From positions 1,531,501 through 1,595,500 of the forward strand of contig NZ_CP098511.1 of assembly GCF_026222555.1 (NCBI RefSeq): a stretch of 64,000 nt of DNA, written 5' to 3'. This document shows, in pieces, positions 45,349 to 53,765 of this stretch (positions are counted from its first letter, which is position 1; each line of letters begins with the position of its first letter). Source of the stretch: Aquimarina sp. ERC-38 (GTDB taxonomy: Bacteria > Bacteroidota > Bacteroidia > Flavobacteriales > Flavobacteriaceae). The translations under genes were made by a program, and so were the position numbers. The notes under the pieces are model-generated. The model was not told the DNA's origin. It was given only the letters and a program-made list of their open reading frames with translations, and searched no databases.

Positions 45349-48210
45349 ATGAAAAACTTTATACCCCTTTTCTTTCTATTTTTAAGTTTAACAATCTCTG
45401 CTCAAATTACGTTTACTGGTCAGGTGATTGATGATCGCGGTATGCCCATTCCGTTAGCTAATATTTCACTTGAAAACGAGGATATAGGAACGGTTACTGA
45501 TTTTGATGGTATGTTTACGCTTACTATTTATAAAGAGTTCCCTATTACTATCATCGCGAGTAGTGTAGGCTATGAATCCAATAAGACAACGATTACTGAA
45601 AATTCTAGCGATGTTCAAATTATCTTACGAGAAGGATCTGAACTCGACATAGTTGTAATATCAGCTTCCCGGTCTCCGGAACGTATTTTTGAGTCTCCGG
45701 TAAGTATTGAAGCATTTGGTGTACAGGATATAAATGCTACCACTTCATCCAATTTTTATACCGGTTTGGGAGAGATTAAAGGGGTAGATGTCAATAGAAA
45801 CAGCTTAACTTTTAATTCTATTAACACCAGAGGTTTTGCTTCTTTTACTAACACCCGGTTTGTTCAGCTTATTGATGGAATGGACAACACTTCTCCTTCG
45901 CTAAATTTTGTTGTTGGAAATCTTATTGGAATTAATGAATTGGATGTAGAAAATATCGAATTACTTCCCGGTGCTTCTTCCGCTCTATACGGAGCAAATG
46001 CCTTTAACGGTATTTTGTTTATAAACAGTAAAAATCCATTTGATAACGAAGGGATTAGTACTTACGTTAAATCAGGGGCTACTACGCAGGAAGCAGCAGG
46101 AACTAATTTATTTTATGATGTTGGATTTCGGGCGGCAAAGGCATTTTCAGATAAGTTTGCCGTAAAGGTTAATTTTTCTTTATTGAACGGAACAGATTGG
46201 TTTGCTACGGATTTTTCGGATGAGCTTACTCCTCTAGGGCAGAGCGTTAGCAATCGTCTTACCAACCCCGCTTATGATGGACTCAATATCTATGGAGATG
46301 AAGTTGTACAAAACATTAGAACCGTTGGACAGAGTCTTTTAAATCTTGGTAAAATTACACAAGAGCAATTTGATTTGCTTCCTGTAAATCAATCCGTGAG
46401 TAGAACTGGTTATAAAGAAGAGTTTTTGACTGACTATAATGCACAAAGTTTAAAAGCTGACTTCGGACTTTACTATCGACCTGCTACAGATGACTTTGAA
46501 ATTAGCTTTATTGGTAGATTAGGCCAGGGACAAACTATTTTTCAGGATACCAACCGATTTTCATTAAATGATTTTTTGTTACAACAATATAAGTTAGAAG
46601 TTAAGAATAAGAACTTTTTTGTAAGAGGATATATTACCGCAGAAAATGCAGGAGATACCTATGATATCCGTTTTGCAGGGATTAATGTAAACCGCGCCTG
46701 GAAGAGTGATCAGGAATGGTTCGGTCAATATGTGGGTGCTTTAGGGCAAACACTAGAATCAGGAGCTGACCTGGAGCGAGCTTTTACTTTAGCCAGAGGG
46801 ATAGCAGATACAGGTAGATTTTTACCAGGTAGTGCTGAGTTCGAACAAGCCTTTGATCAAGTAATAGCTAGTCCAGATTTACTAAATGGTGCTCAATTGA
46901 TATCAAAAACCCGGTTGTTTCATAGTGATGCTAATTATAATTTTAGCCATTTGACTTCTAACTTTGCAGATATCCAGGTAGGGGGTTCTTTCAGGCAATA
47001 CACATTAGATTCCGACGGTAAAGTATTTACTGATATTAATGATCCTATTACGTATTCTGAATTCGGATTATATTCTCAAATTCAAAGAAAACTGATTGAT
47101 GACCGTTTAAAACTAACCGGGTCGATCCGTTATGATAAATCAGAATTATTTGAAGGTAATTTTTCGCCTAGATTTTCGATTGGATATACGTTAGGTGAAA
47201 AAAGAAATAGAAATTTAAGATTTTCCGTACAAACCGGATTTAGAAATCCAACGACACAGGATTTGTATTTAGGTCTTAATACCGGTCAAGCCATTGTTTT
47301 AGGGTCTGCAGAAGATAACTTAGCTAGGGATTTAAGGAGTTTTACAGATAGAAACAATATGCCGGTTTCGATTGCTGGAACACAGGCTTATCAAAACTCT
47401 TTCCTAGCTTCTTCCGTATTAGAATTTGCAGCGAGTGGAGGAGATGCTAACTTTTTGACAGTTGCAAACCCAGAGATTGTAAAACCTGAAAAAGTAACTT
47501 CTTTTGAGTTAGGGTACAGGGCTAAATTTGGTTCGGTTATCTTGGATTTGAGTGGTTATTATAATGAATACCAGGATTTTATTTCTACTGAGAATGTAAT
47601 TGTTCCTTTTGCCGGAGATAATACGAACTTTAGTTTAGAACCGGTAGATTCTAGTGCTCCAGCTTACGATCCTGCAAATCCTGCCACTATTGGTGGCTTA
47701 AATGCAGATACGCAACAGATTTTAGGATCACTTGCCACTGGTGATTTCCAGGTGTATCAAGCCATTACGAACTCTGAAGTTGATATTAATTCTTACGGAG
47801 TTGTTTTTGGTTTAACTACAAAAATATTTGGTAATTACGATCTGGGAGGTAGTTATACTTATGCCGAACAAGATTTTGACAAAACTAAAGAACCGGATTT
47901 TGAAACCGGTTTTAATACACCTCAACATAAAATTAAAGCTTCCTTTGGTAATCAGAATTTATTTGAGAATTTTGGATTCAATACCAATGTTTTATGGAGT
48001 GATGAGTTTCTATGGGAATCTTCTTTTGCAGATGGAATTGTACCTTCATATGTGATTTTTGATGCGCAGGTGAATTACAGGATTCCAAGTCTCAAATCTA
48101 CTATTAAGTTAGGGGGAACGAATATAGGTGGTAGCGAGTATGCAATTGCGCCAGGCACAGGTCTTATCGGCTCACAGTATTATCTGGGAGTAACCTTTAA
48201 TAATTTTTAA
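45349..48210 (+). CDS. TonB-dependent receptor (first of a tandem pair)
   Basis: 953 residues. Outer-membrane barrel transporter energised by TonB. The signal peptide (1-19, ending TISAQ) is followed by a carboxypeptidase-regulatory-like domain (about 21-105, GQVIDDRGMPIPLANISLEN), the plug (about 105-235, ISASRSPERIFESPVSIEAF and ELLPGASSALYGANAFNGIL) and a 22-strand barrel (about 235-953) ending in YYLGVTFNNF. No SusD-like partner is beside it, so it is not a typical polysaccharide locus. Substrate unknown. Its neighbour is a close paralog with the same architecture. Confidence 0.93.
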   Translation: MKNFIPLFFLFLSLTISAQITFTGQVIDDRGMPIPLANISLENEDIGTVTDFDGMFTLTIYKEFPITIIASSVGYESNKTTITENSSDVQIILREGSELDIVVISASRSPERIFESPVSIEAFGVQDINATTSSNFYTGLGEIKGVDVNRNSLTFNSINTRGFASFTNTRFVQLIDGMDNTSPSLNFVVGNLIGINELDVENIELLPGASSALYGANAFNGILFINSKNPFDNEGISTYVKSGATTQEAAGTNLFYDVGFRAAKAFSDKFAVKVNFSLLNGTDWFATDFSDELTPLGQSVSNRLTNPAYDGLNIYGDEVVQNIRTVGQSLLNLGKITQEQFDLLPVNQSVSRTGYKEEFLTDYNAQSLKADFGLYYRPATDDFEISFIGRLGQGQTIFQDTNRFSLNDFLLQQYKLEVKNKNFFVRGYITAENAGDTYDIRFAGINVNRAWKSDQEWFGQYVGALGQTLESGADLERAFTLARGIADTGRFLPGSAEFEQAFDQVIASPDLLNGAQLISKTRLFHSDANYNFSHLTSNFADIQVGGSFRQYTLDSDGKVFTDINDPITYSEFGLYSQIQRKLIDDRLKLTGSIRYDKSELFEGNFSPRFSIGYTLGEKRNRNLRFSVQTGFRNPTTQDLYLGLNTGQAIVLGSAEDNLARDLRSFTDRNNMPVSIAGTQAYQNSFLASSVLEFAASGGDANFLTVANPEIVKPEKVTSFELGYRAKFGSVILDLSGYYNEYQDFISTENVIVPFAGDNTNFSLEPVDSSAPAYDPANPATIGGLNADTQQILGSLATGDFQVYQAITNSEVDINSYGVVFGLTTKIFGNYDLGGSYTYAEQDFDKTKEPDFETGFNTPQHKIKASFGNQNLFENFGFNTNVLWSDEFLWESSFADGIVPSYVIFDAQVNYRIPSLKSTIKLGGTNIGGSEYAIAPGTGLIGSQYYLGVTFNNF

Positions 48211-48284
48211 AGTAGCCTTTAATATCTCTAACTAAAATACATTTTATGAACCTAGGGTAATATTTTTATCATATCATCATATAT

Positions 48285-48319
48285 AAGCTTATCTAATTTT
48301 TTTGGGTAAGCTTTTTTTT
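48285..48319 (+). terminator. terminator between the two receptors
   Basis: AAGCTTA at 48285-48291 pairs with TAAGCTT at 48307-48313 and is followed by a long T run. It starts about 75 bases after the first receptor and suggests that the two receptors are transcribed separately. Confidence 0.75.
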
Positions 48320-48440
48320 TATTTTTGGCGAAATTTCATTTGTAAACCACTACTTTCTTTCAATAAAATAGAAAAGATTATTACTACAGATGTTCAATTA
48401 TTGACCAAAAACAAGTTACAAACTCAAACCACATCCACTT

Positions 48441-51251
48441 ATGAATAGGGCACTACTTTTATCGTTGTTTTTTATCAGTTTTATCTGTCGATCGCAAACA
48501 ACAGTTTACGGAATTGTAATTGATGAATATGATATACCAATCCCATTAACTAATATTTCTATAGAAGGGGGAAATGTAGGAACCGTTACTGACTTTGACG
48601 GGATGTTTACCTTAACTGTAGATAAGGAATTACCATTTTCAATTACAGCTAGTAGTATTGGTTATGAATCCCAAACTATTGAAATAACTTCTGTAACTGA
48701 TTTTGTAACTATAAAATTATCAGAAGGTACGGAATTAGATATAGTAGTGGTATCCGCTTCCAGGGCACCAGAACGTATATTTGAATCACCGGTGAGCGTG
48801 GAGTATTTTGGGGCCAGGGATATAAAAAAGAATACTTCTTTAGATTTTTATTCTGGATTAGAATCTTTAAAAGGTGTTGATGTAAATACGGGGAGTCTAC
48901 TTTTTAATTCTGTTAATACCAGGGGATACGGATCCTTTTCTAATCCCAGGTTTGTTCAGCTTATTGACGGAGCTGATAATAGTTTACCTGCTTTAGGTTA
49001 TGCCGTCGGTAATTTAGTAGGGATATCTGACCTGGATGTTAGTAATGTAGAATTATTACCCGGAGCATCCTCAGCCTTGTATGGTGCAAATGCATTCAAC
49101 GGTATTTTATTTATTAACAGTAAGAATCCTTTTGAAAATCAGGGTATCAGTGCTTATGTTAAAGGTGGGGCAACTTCTCAAGAGGCTGCGGGAACTAATT
49201 TATTTTACGACTTTGGCATAAGAGCGGCAAAAGCCTTTTCTAATAAGTTTGCTGCTAAAGTTAATATGTCTTTTTTTAAAGGAACTGATTGGTGGGCAAC
49301 TAATTTTGATAATATTAATAATCCCGGATTAAACAGTGAAGAAGACCCTAATTATGATGGTTTTAATATTTACGGTGATGAAATTGAGCGAAATATGACT
49401 GCAGTAGGGAGTGTTCTACTAGCACGTCAAGTTATTACTCCTGAGCAGTTCGCTTTATTACCAGAAGGACAGGATGTTAGTAGAACTGGCTACGCTGAAC
49501 AGGATCTGGTCGACTATGATACGGAAAGTTTTAAATTTAGTGGGTCTCTTCACTATCGGCCGTTTGCTGACGATTTTGAGATTATATTCAATAGTAGATT
49601 AGGAAGGGGAAATAGTATTATTCAAAATACCAATCGATTCTCTGCGCCTAACTTCTTCCTACAGCAACATCGTCTTGAAATTAAAAATAACAACTTTTTC
49701 GTAAGAGGATATATTAATTCTCAGAATGCTGGCGATTTATATGATACCCGTATAGCGGCTATCAATATAAATCAAGGAAGAAAGACAGATAATGAATGGT
49801 TTGGAGAGTACGTAACGACGTATGCTAATGCAAGATCTGCCGGACTTCCTAATAATGAGGCTCATTCTCGAGCACGTGCTATTGCAGACGCTAACCGGTT
49901 AATACCAGGTACCGCTGAATTCCAGGAAGCCCTTGATAATGTTACGAGCGATACTGATTTTACAACCGGATCGAAATTTAAAGATGAGTCCAATTATAGT
50001 CATGTTGATGTGAACTATAACTTTAGCCATTTAACGGGAGATATTGCGGATATTCAAATCGGAGGTTCTTTACGTACGTACAATTTAAAATCATTTGGTT
50101 CTGTATTTACGGATGCTAATAACGATATTAATTACTCAGAATATGGTACTTATTTACAAATTCAAAAAGAAGCTTTTGATGATCGTTTAAAATTTACAGG
50201 TTCGATAAGATATGATAAGTCAGAATTATTTGACGGCAATTTTTCGCCGAGATTATCTGTTGTTTATACTTTAGGAGAAAACAAAAACCATAATATACGT
50301 GCATCTCTACAATCAGGATTTAGAAATCCAACGGCTCAAAATGTGTATATGGGTCTAGATGTAGCACGAGCAATTACCGTAGGAACGGCAAAAGATAATC
50401 CTGAGAGAGATATTAGAACTTACAGTTATATTGATAGAGCTACCAATATGCCTACAAGTGTGACCTTATCTGGTCAAGATGTATTAGATAATTCATATTC
50501 CTTGACTTCTGTTAGTTCTTTTGCAGAAAGTAACGATATTACGAATCTGGAAAAATCGAATGTTAAAGATGTACGACCAGAAGAGGTTACTGCTTATGAA
50601 ATAGGATATCGAGGTAAATATGGTAATTCGGTTACTTTTTCTTTGGCTGCTTATTATAATAGCTATGAAAATTTTATTAACTCTACAAACGTAATTACCC
50701 CCTTTTATGGTACGGTTGCAGATGGAAATCAGACATTGAATGATCCGAATGCTTTATTAGCATTATCAGCCTTACAAAATGGTGATTTTCAGGTTTATAA
50801 TTTTGCTACTAACACGGAACAAGAAGTAAGATCTTATGGAGTCACTACAGGTATAAATGCAAGAATCTTCAATAATTATGATTTTGGGATTAATTATGCC
50901 TATGCAAAAGAAGATATTGACGGTCTGGACGCCGGAAGTTTTAATACTGAATTCAATTCTCCCGAACATAGGGTAAAAGCAACTTTTGGAAATACGAATA
51001 TTATACAAAATTTAGGATTTAATACTAGTATAAAATGGAATAGTGAGTTTTTATATAACGATGCTTTTGGGTCTATTGATGTTCCATCTTTTACTATTAT
51101 AGATGCCCAAGTTAACTATACAATCCCATTTTTAAAATCTACTTTAAAAGTAGGAGGCACAAATTTAACCGGAAAAGAATATTTTGACGGGATTGCTACC
51201 GGGTTTATAGGATCTTTGTATTATATAGGACTCACCATAAACAATCTATAA
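48441..51251 (+). CDS. TonB-dependent receptor (second of a tandem pair)
   Basis: 936 residues, paralogous to the preceding receptor along its whole length. The regulatory domain has PIPLTNISIEGGNVGTVTDF, the plug has VSASRAPERIFESPVSVEYF and ELLPGASSALYGANAFNGIL, and the barrel ends YYIGLTINNL. Signal peptide 1-18. Many plug segments are almost identical, while the barrel loops diverge. The pair probably arose by duplication followed by change of ligand preference. Substrate unknown. It is convergent with the cyclase gene, with a shared terminator between. Confidence 0.93.
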   Translation: MNRALLLSLFFISFICRSQTTVYGIVIDEYDIPIPLTNISIEGGNVGTVTDFDGMFTLTVDKELPFSITASSIGYESQTIEITSVTDFVTIKLSEGTELDIVVVSASRAPERIFESPVSVEYFGARDIKKNTSLDFYSGLESLKGVDVNTGSLLFNSVNTRGYGSFSNPRFVQLIDGADNSLPALGYAVGNLVGISDLDVSNVELLPGASSALYGANAFNGILFINSKNPFENQGISAYVKGGATSQEAAGTNLFYDFGIRAAKAFSNKFAAKVNMSFFKGTDWWATNFDNINNPGLNSEEDPNYDGFNIYGDEIERNMTAVGSVLLARQVITPEQFALLPEGQDVSRTGYAEQDLVDYDTESFKFSGSLHYRPFADDFEIIFNSRLGRGNSIIQNTNRFSAPNFFLQQHRLEIKNNNFFVRGYINSQNAGDLYDTRIAAININQGRKTDNEWFGEYVTTYANARSAGLPNNEAHSRARAIADANRLIPGTAEFQEALDNVTSDTDFTTGSKFKDESNYSHVDVNYNFSHLTGDIADIQIGGSLRTYNLKSFGSVFTDANNDINYSEYGTYLQIQKEAFDDRLKFTGSIRYDKSELFDGNFSPRLSVVYTLGENKNHNIRASLQSGFRNPTAQNVYMGLDVARAITVGTAKDNPERDIRTYSYIDRATNMPTSVTLSGQDVLDNSYSLTSVSSFAESNDITNLEKSNVKDVRPEEVTAYEIGYRGKYGNSVTFSLAAYYNSYENFINSTNVITPFYGTVADGNQTLNDPNALLALSALQNGDFQVYNFATNTEQEVRSYGVTTGINARIFNNYDFGINYAYAKEDIDGLDAGSFNTEFNSPEHRVKATFGNTNIIQNLGFNTSIKWNSEFLYNDAFGSIDVPSFTIIDAQVNYTIPFLKSTLKVGGTNLTGKEYFDGIATGFIGSLYYIGLTINNL

Positions 51252-51283
51252 AATACGTTCTCATTCTGGTAATATATTTTTAG

Positions 51284-51318
51284 AATAGGATAGTATGCTT
51301 TTGGTTTACTATCCTATT
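51284..51318. terminator. bidirectional terminator between receptor and cyclase
   Basis: A perfect 12-base stem, AATAGGATAGTA at 51284-51295 and TACTATCCTATT at 51307-51318, lies between converging genes and has T-rich DNA on the plus-strand exit. It marks the 3' end of the receptor locus and of the peptide/cyclase cluster. Confidence 0.8.
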
Positions 51319-51322
51319 TTGT

Positions 51323-53362
51323 TTATAAAGAAACGAAGTACATTTTTAATTTACCTTTACCTTTTACTTCAATTTTACCACGATATTCAAATTGAAGATC
51401 CGGCTCGTCTTTTAAATGTTGATAAATACTTTCACTCACATTTACCTTACCTACCGCTCCGTTACTTTCCATCCGACTAGCAATATTTACGGTATCTCCC
51501 CATACATCGTACTGAAATTTTTTAACTCCTACAATTCCAGCTACAATAGGACCAGCATGAATACCTAGTCTCATCTCAAAAGCAGGAAGCCCATTTTTTT
51601 TGTTTTCTTTAATACGGTTAATAATGAAAGTTTGCATTTCTAATGCAGCAAAAATAGTATTTTTCATGGCATCCGGACCAGGCTGCGGTAGTCCTCCCGC
51701 TGCCATATAAGCATCACCGATAGTTTTTATTTTCTCAATATGATATCTTTCTATAATTAGATCAAAAGCTTTAAAACAGGTATTAATTTCGGCAACTAAT
51801 TCCTGTGGTTTTAAGATTGAGGCGGTTTTAGTAAATGATTTAAAATCTGTAAAAAGAACAGTAGTCTGTTCAAAGTCCTGAGCCTTTACGAATCCTTTCT
51901 GCTTTAATTCCTGTGCAATATCGTGTGGTAAAATATTAAGTAATAAGCTTTCTGAACGGTCTTTCTCTATTTGTAATACCGCTTTGGATTTTTTAATAAA
52001 ACGCAGTCTGCTATAAATCACCCCACTCAATAGCAGTACTATAAAAGCAATGGTAATTAAAATATATTGTTGTTTTTCTTTCTTTACAATTGCTTTTTGA
52101 TGCTTTTGCTTTAATTCGTTCCTTCTGTTAATATTTACAATACTATCTAACAGCATTTGTTTTTCAAATTCCATTTGTAATGCCTTATTAGCTGTCTTTT
52201 TAAGATGTAAACTATCCTTAAATAAGATGGATTTCTCATGGTAGAAAAGGGCTTTATCTTTATAATTTAGAGTTTTATATATTTTATATAAACAATCACA
52301 AGCATCTCTCTTTAAGTCCAATTCCTGAAGTTCTGTAGCAATTTGTAATCCCGCCTGGCAATATTTTCCCCCTTCTTTTATTTCCCCCTTCTTTCTTAAA
52401 ATATTACCTATTGCAACTGATGATAACCCTTGAAAATGAGGGTTTTTATTTTCAACCGAATGTTGATATACTTTTTGGTATAGATTTACTGCATTTTCCC
52501 ATAGTTCCTGAGATCCATACCAATCCGCATAGTTATACCAAATTTCTATTTTGGTTTGAAGATCATTTACTAACGTAGCATATTGAAGACCTTGTTTAAA
52601 ATATTCTTCCGCAAGTTGGTAATCCTTATGAGTACGATAAATTTCCCCTATGGCGTTTGCTATAAGAGCTTGCTGTTTAAAGTCTTCAATGGTATTGTAT
52701 AAATTAGCAGCTTTCTGAAAATACTTCATTGCATTTTCAGTATCTCCTATCTTTAGATAAATACCTCCTATATTCTGAACAATAGATCCTTGTAGTTTTG
52801 GTTGAGATAAGGAGTTTAAAATTTGCAATGATTGTTTGTAATGCTCTAAGGACTTTAAATAATTTCCTAAATGATAATGAATAGCTCCCTGATTATTTAA
52901 AGCGGAAGAAATGCCTTTATAATCTGATATCTTATGATGTTGTTGTTTACTTTTTTCAAAAAATATTAAAGATTTGTGGTAATTCCCTTGGTAGTAGTTA
53001 ACCGCTCCTAATTTACTATAGCAAATACCTGTATTCTTAGAATCACCTAATTCGATATACAGTTCAAGACTTTTATTCAAATAGTAAAAGGCAGTTTCAT
53101 ATTTCAAATTCTGCATTGCTTCAATACCACAAATTTGTAACTGTTGGGCTTTTTCTTCCTTTTTGAGAAAACTGTTTTCTGATAAAAAAGTTTCTAGAGC
53201 TTCATTGTCAAAAATACTATTGCAATTTACTGTTGCAAATGGTATTGTACTTATAAATAAAAAAAGCATCCAAAAAACCGGATACTTTTTATAAAGATAA
53301 CTTGTTATGTTATGATCTGTCTTCAATACATGCTTAAGTTTAACTAGAATGGGGTTGTTCAC
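51323..53362 (-). CDS. membrane TPR adenylate/guanylate cyclase (class III)
   Basis: 679 residues, GTG start at 53362, 3 bases after the leader-peptide stop. Order: hydrophobic signal-anchor (about 28-46), 7-8 TPR repeats (about 70-390, e.g. GICYSKLGAVNYYQGNYHKS), a short coiled coil, a membrane segment (about 430-450, ILITIAFIVLLLSGVIYS) and a cytosolic cyclase domain (about 500-679). Metal-binding Asp506 (VLFTDFKSFT) and Asp550 (KTIGDAYMAAGG), adenine-selecting Lys546 and Asp619 (FQYDVWGD), and transition-state Asn626 and Arg630 (VNIASRMES) are all present, so it should be an active class IIIa adenylate cyclase. The TPR part would lie in the periplasm and could sense a protein or peptide. 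It is the last gene of the peptide cluster. Confidence 0.92.
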   Translation of the reverse strand: MNNPILVKLKHVLKTDHNITSYLYKKYPVFWMLFLFISTIPFATVNCNSIFDNEALETFLSENSFLKKEEKAQQLQICGIEAMQNLKYETAFYYLNKSLELYIELGDSKNTGICYSKLGAVNYYQGNYHKSLIFFEKSKQQHHKISDYKGISSALNNQGAIHYHLGNYLKSLEHYKQSLQILNSLSQPKLQGSIVQNIGGIYLKIGDTENAMKYFQKAANLYNTIEDFKQQALIANAIGEIYRTHKDYQLAEEYFKQGLQYATLVNDLQTKIEIWYNYADWYGSQELWENAVNLYQKVYQHSVENKNPHFQGLSSVAIGNILRKKGEIKEGGKYCQAGLQIATELQELDLKRDACDCLYKIYKTLNYKDKALFYHEKSILFKDSLHLKKTANKALQMEFEKQMLLDSIVNINRRNELKQKHQKAIVKKEKQQYILITIAFIVLLLSGVIYSRLRFIKKSKAVLQIEKDRSESLLLNILPHDIAQELKQKGFVKAQDFEQTTVLFTDFKSFTKTASILKPQELVAEINTCFKAFDLIIERYHIEKIKTIGDAYMAAGGLPQPGPDAMKNTIFAALEMQTFIINRIKENKKNGLPAFEMRLGIHAGPIVAGIVGVKKFQYDVWGDTVNIASRMESNGAVGKVNVSESIYQHLKDEPDLQFEYRGKIEVKGKGKLKMYFVSL

Positions 53363-53365
53363 TCA

Positions 53366-53698
53366 TTATACGATCATTCCATTTAGAGTAGGTAAAAGTC
53401 CTGTAATTACCGGTTCCACTCCACCTCCTCCAGCAATAATTTCCAACTGCGCTTCATCTAACTCAATATCCTCAAAATCCGGTTGTGGGGGGAGGATTAA
53501 ATAAATCGTGTTTGTATCTGTTTGGTCAATTACTACCAGCATTTTACCAACCGGAACATTAATTTTTTCACCGGTTAGTTTCTCAATTTCCGGTATAGGA
53601 TTAGCGATTAGGTTTTCTTTAAATGATGGATTTGTCCAAGCCTCCCTTAAAGTGGCTTCCAGTACTTTTTGTGCTTTAGAATATTTCATGGTACACAT
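53366..53698 (-). CDS. NHLP-type leader peptide precursor (RiPP-like)
   Basis: 110 residues (or 107 from a second ATG at 53689, MKYSKAQKVLEA). The long leader is of the nitrile-hydratase-alpha-like type: ATLREAWTNPSFKENLIANP is the typical opening, and the segment GEKINVPVGKMLVVIDQTDT continues the fold. It ends in the double-glycine site LEIIAGG (85-91), followed by a short core of about 19 residues (GGVEPVITGLLPTLNGMIV). The core has no Cys or Ser and only two Thr, so lanthionine-type chemistry is unlikely. The C39 peptidase exporter encoded at 60386 is the likely processing enzyme. It lies 67 bases downstream of the GAF cyclase and just before the TPR cyclase. Confidence 0.85.
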   Translation of the reverse strand: MCTMKYSKAQKVLEATLREAWTNPSFKENLIANPIPEIEKLTGEKINVPVGKMLVVIDQTDTNTIYLILPPQPDFEDIELDEAQLEIIAGGGGVEPVITGLLPTLNGMIV

Positions 53699-53715
53699 TT
53701 ATGATTAGTATCTGG

Positions 53716-53744
53716 TAAAAATAAGAAGACTCGTATTGACAAAA
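53716..53744 (-). promoter_or_regulatory. possible promoter of the precursor gene
   Basis: On the minus strand TTTTG (53744-53740) is followed after 16 bases by TATTTTTA (53723-53716), one base off the TAnnTTTG box and with a spacer shorter than 19. An own promoter for the precursor and the downstream cyclase would fit the 67-base gap. Weak evidence. Confidence 0.28.
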
Positions 53745-53765
53745 CTGACAGAATTACTGAGAAAG

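Noticed and set aside
45349..51251. SusC/SusD polysaccharide utilisation locus
   Set aside because: No SusD-like lipoprotein, glycoside hydrolase or anti-sigma regulator lies next to the two receptors.
53363..53366. ATG overlapping the precursor stop (TAATG) as start of the TPR cyclase
   Set aside because: That frame stops after eight codons; the cyclase frame begins with the GTG at 53362.
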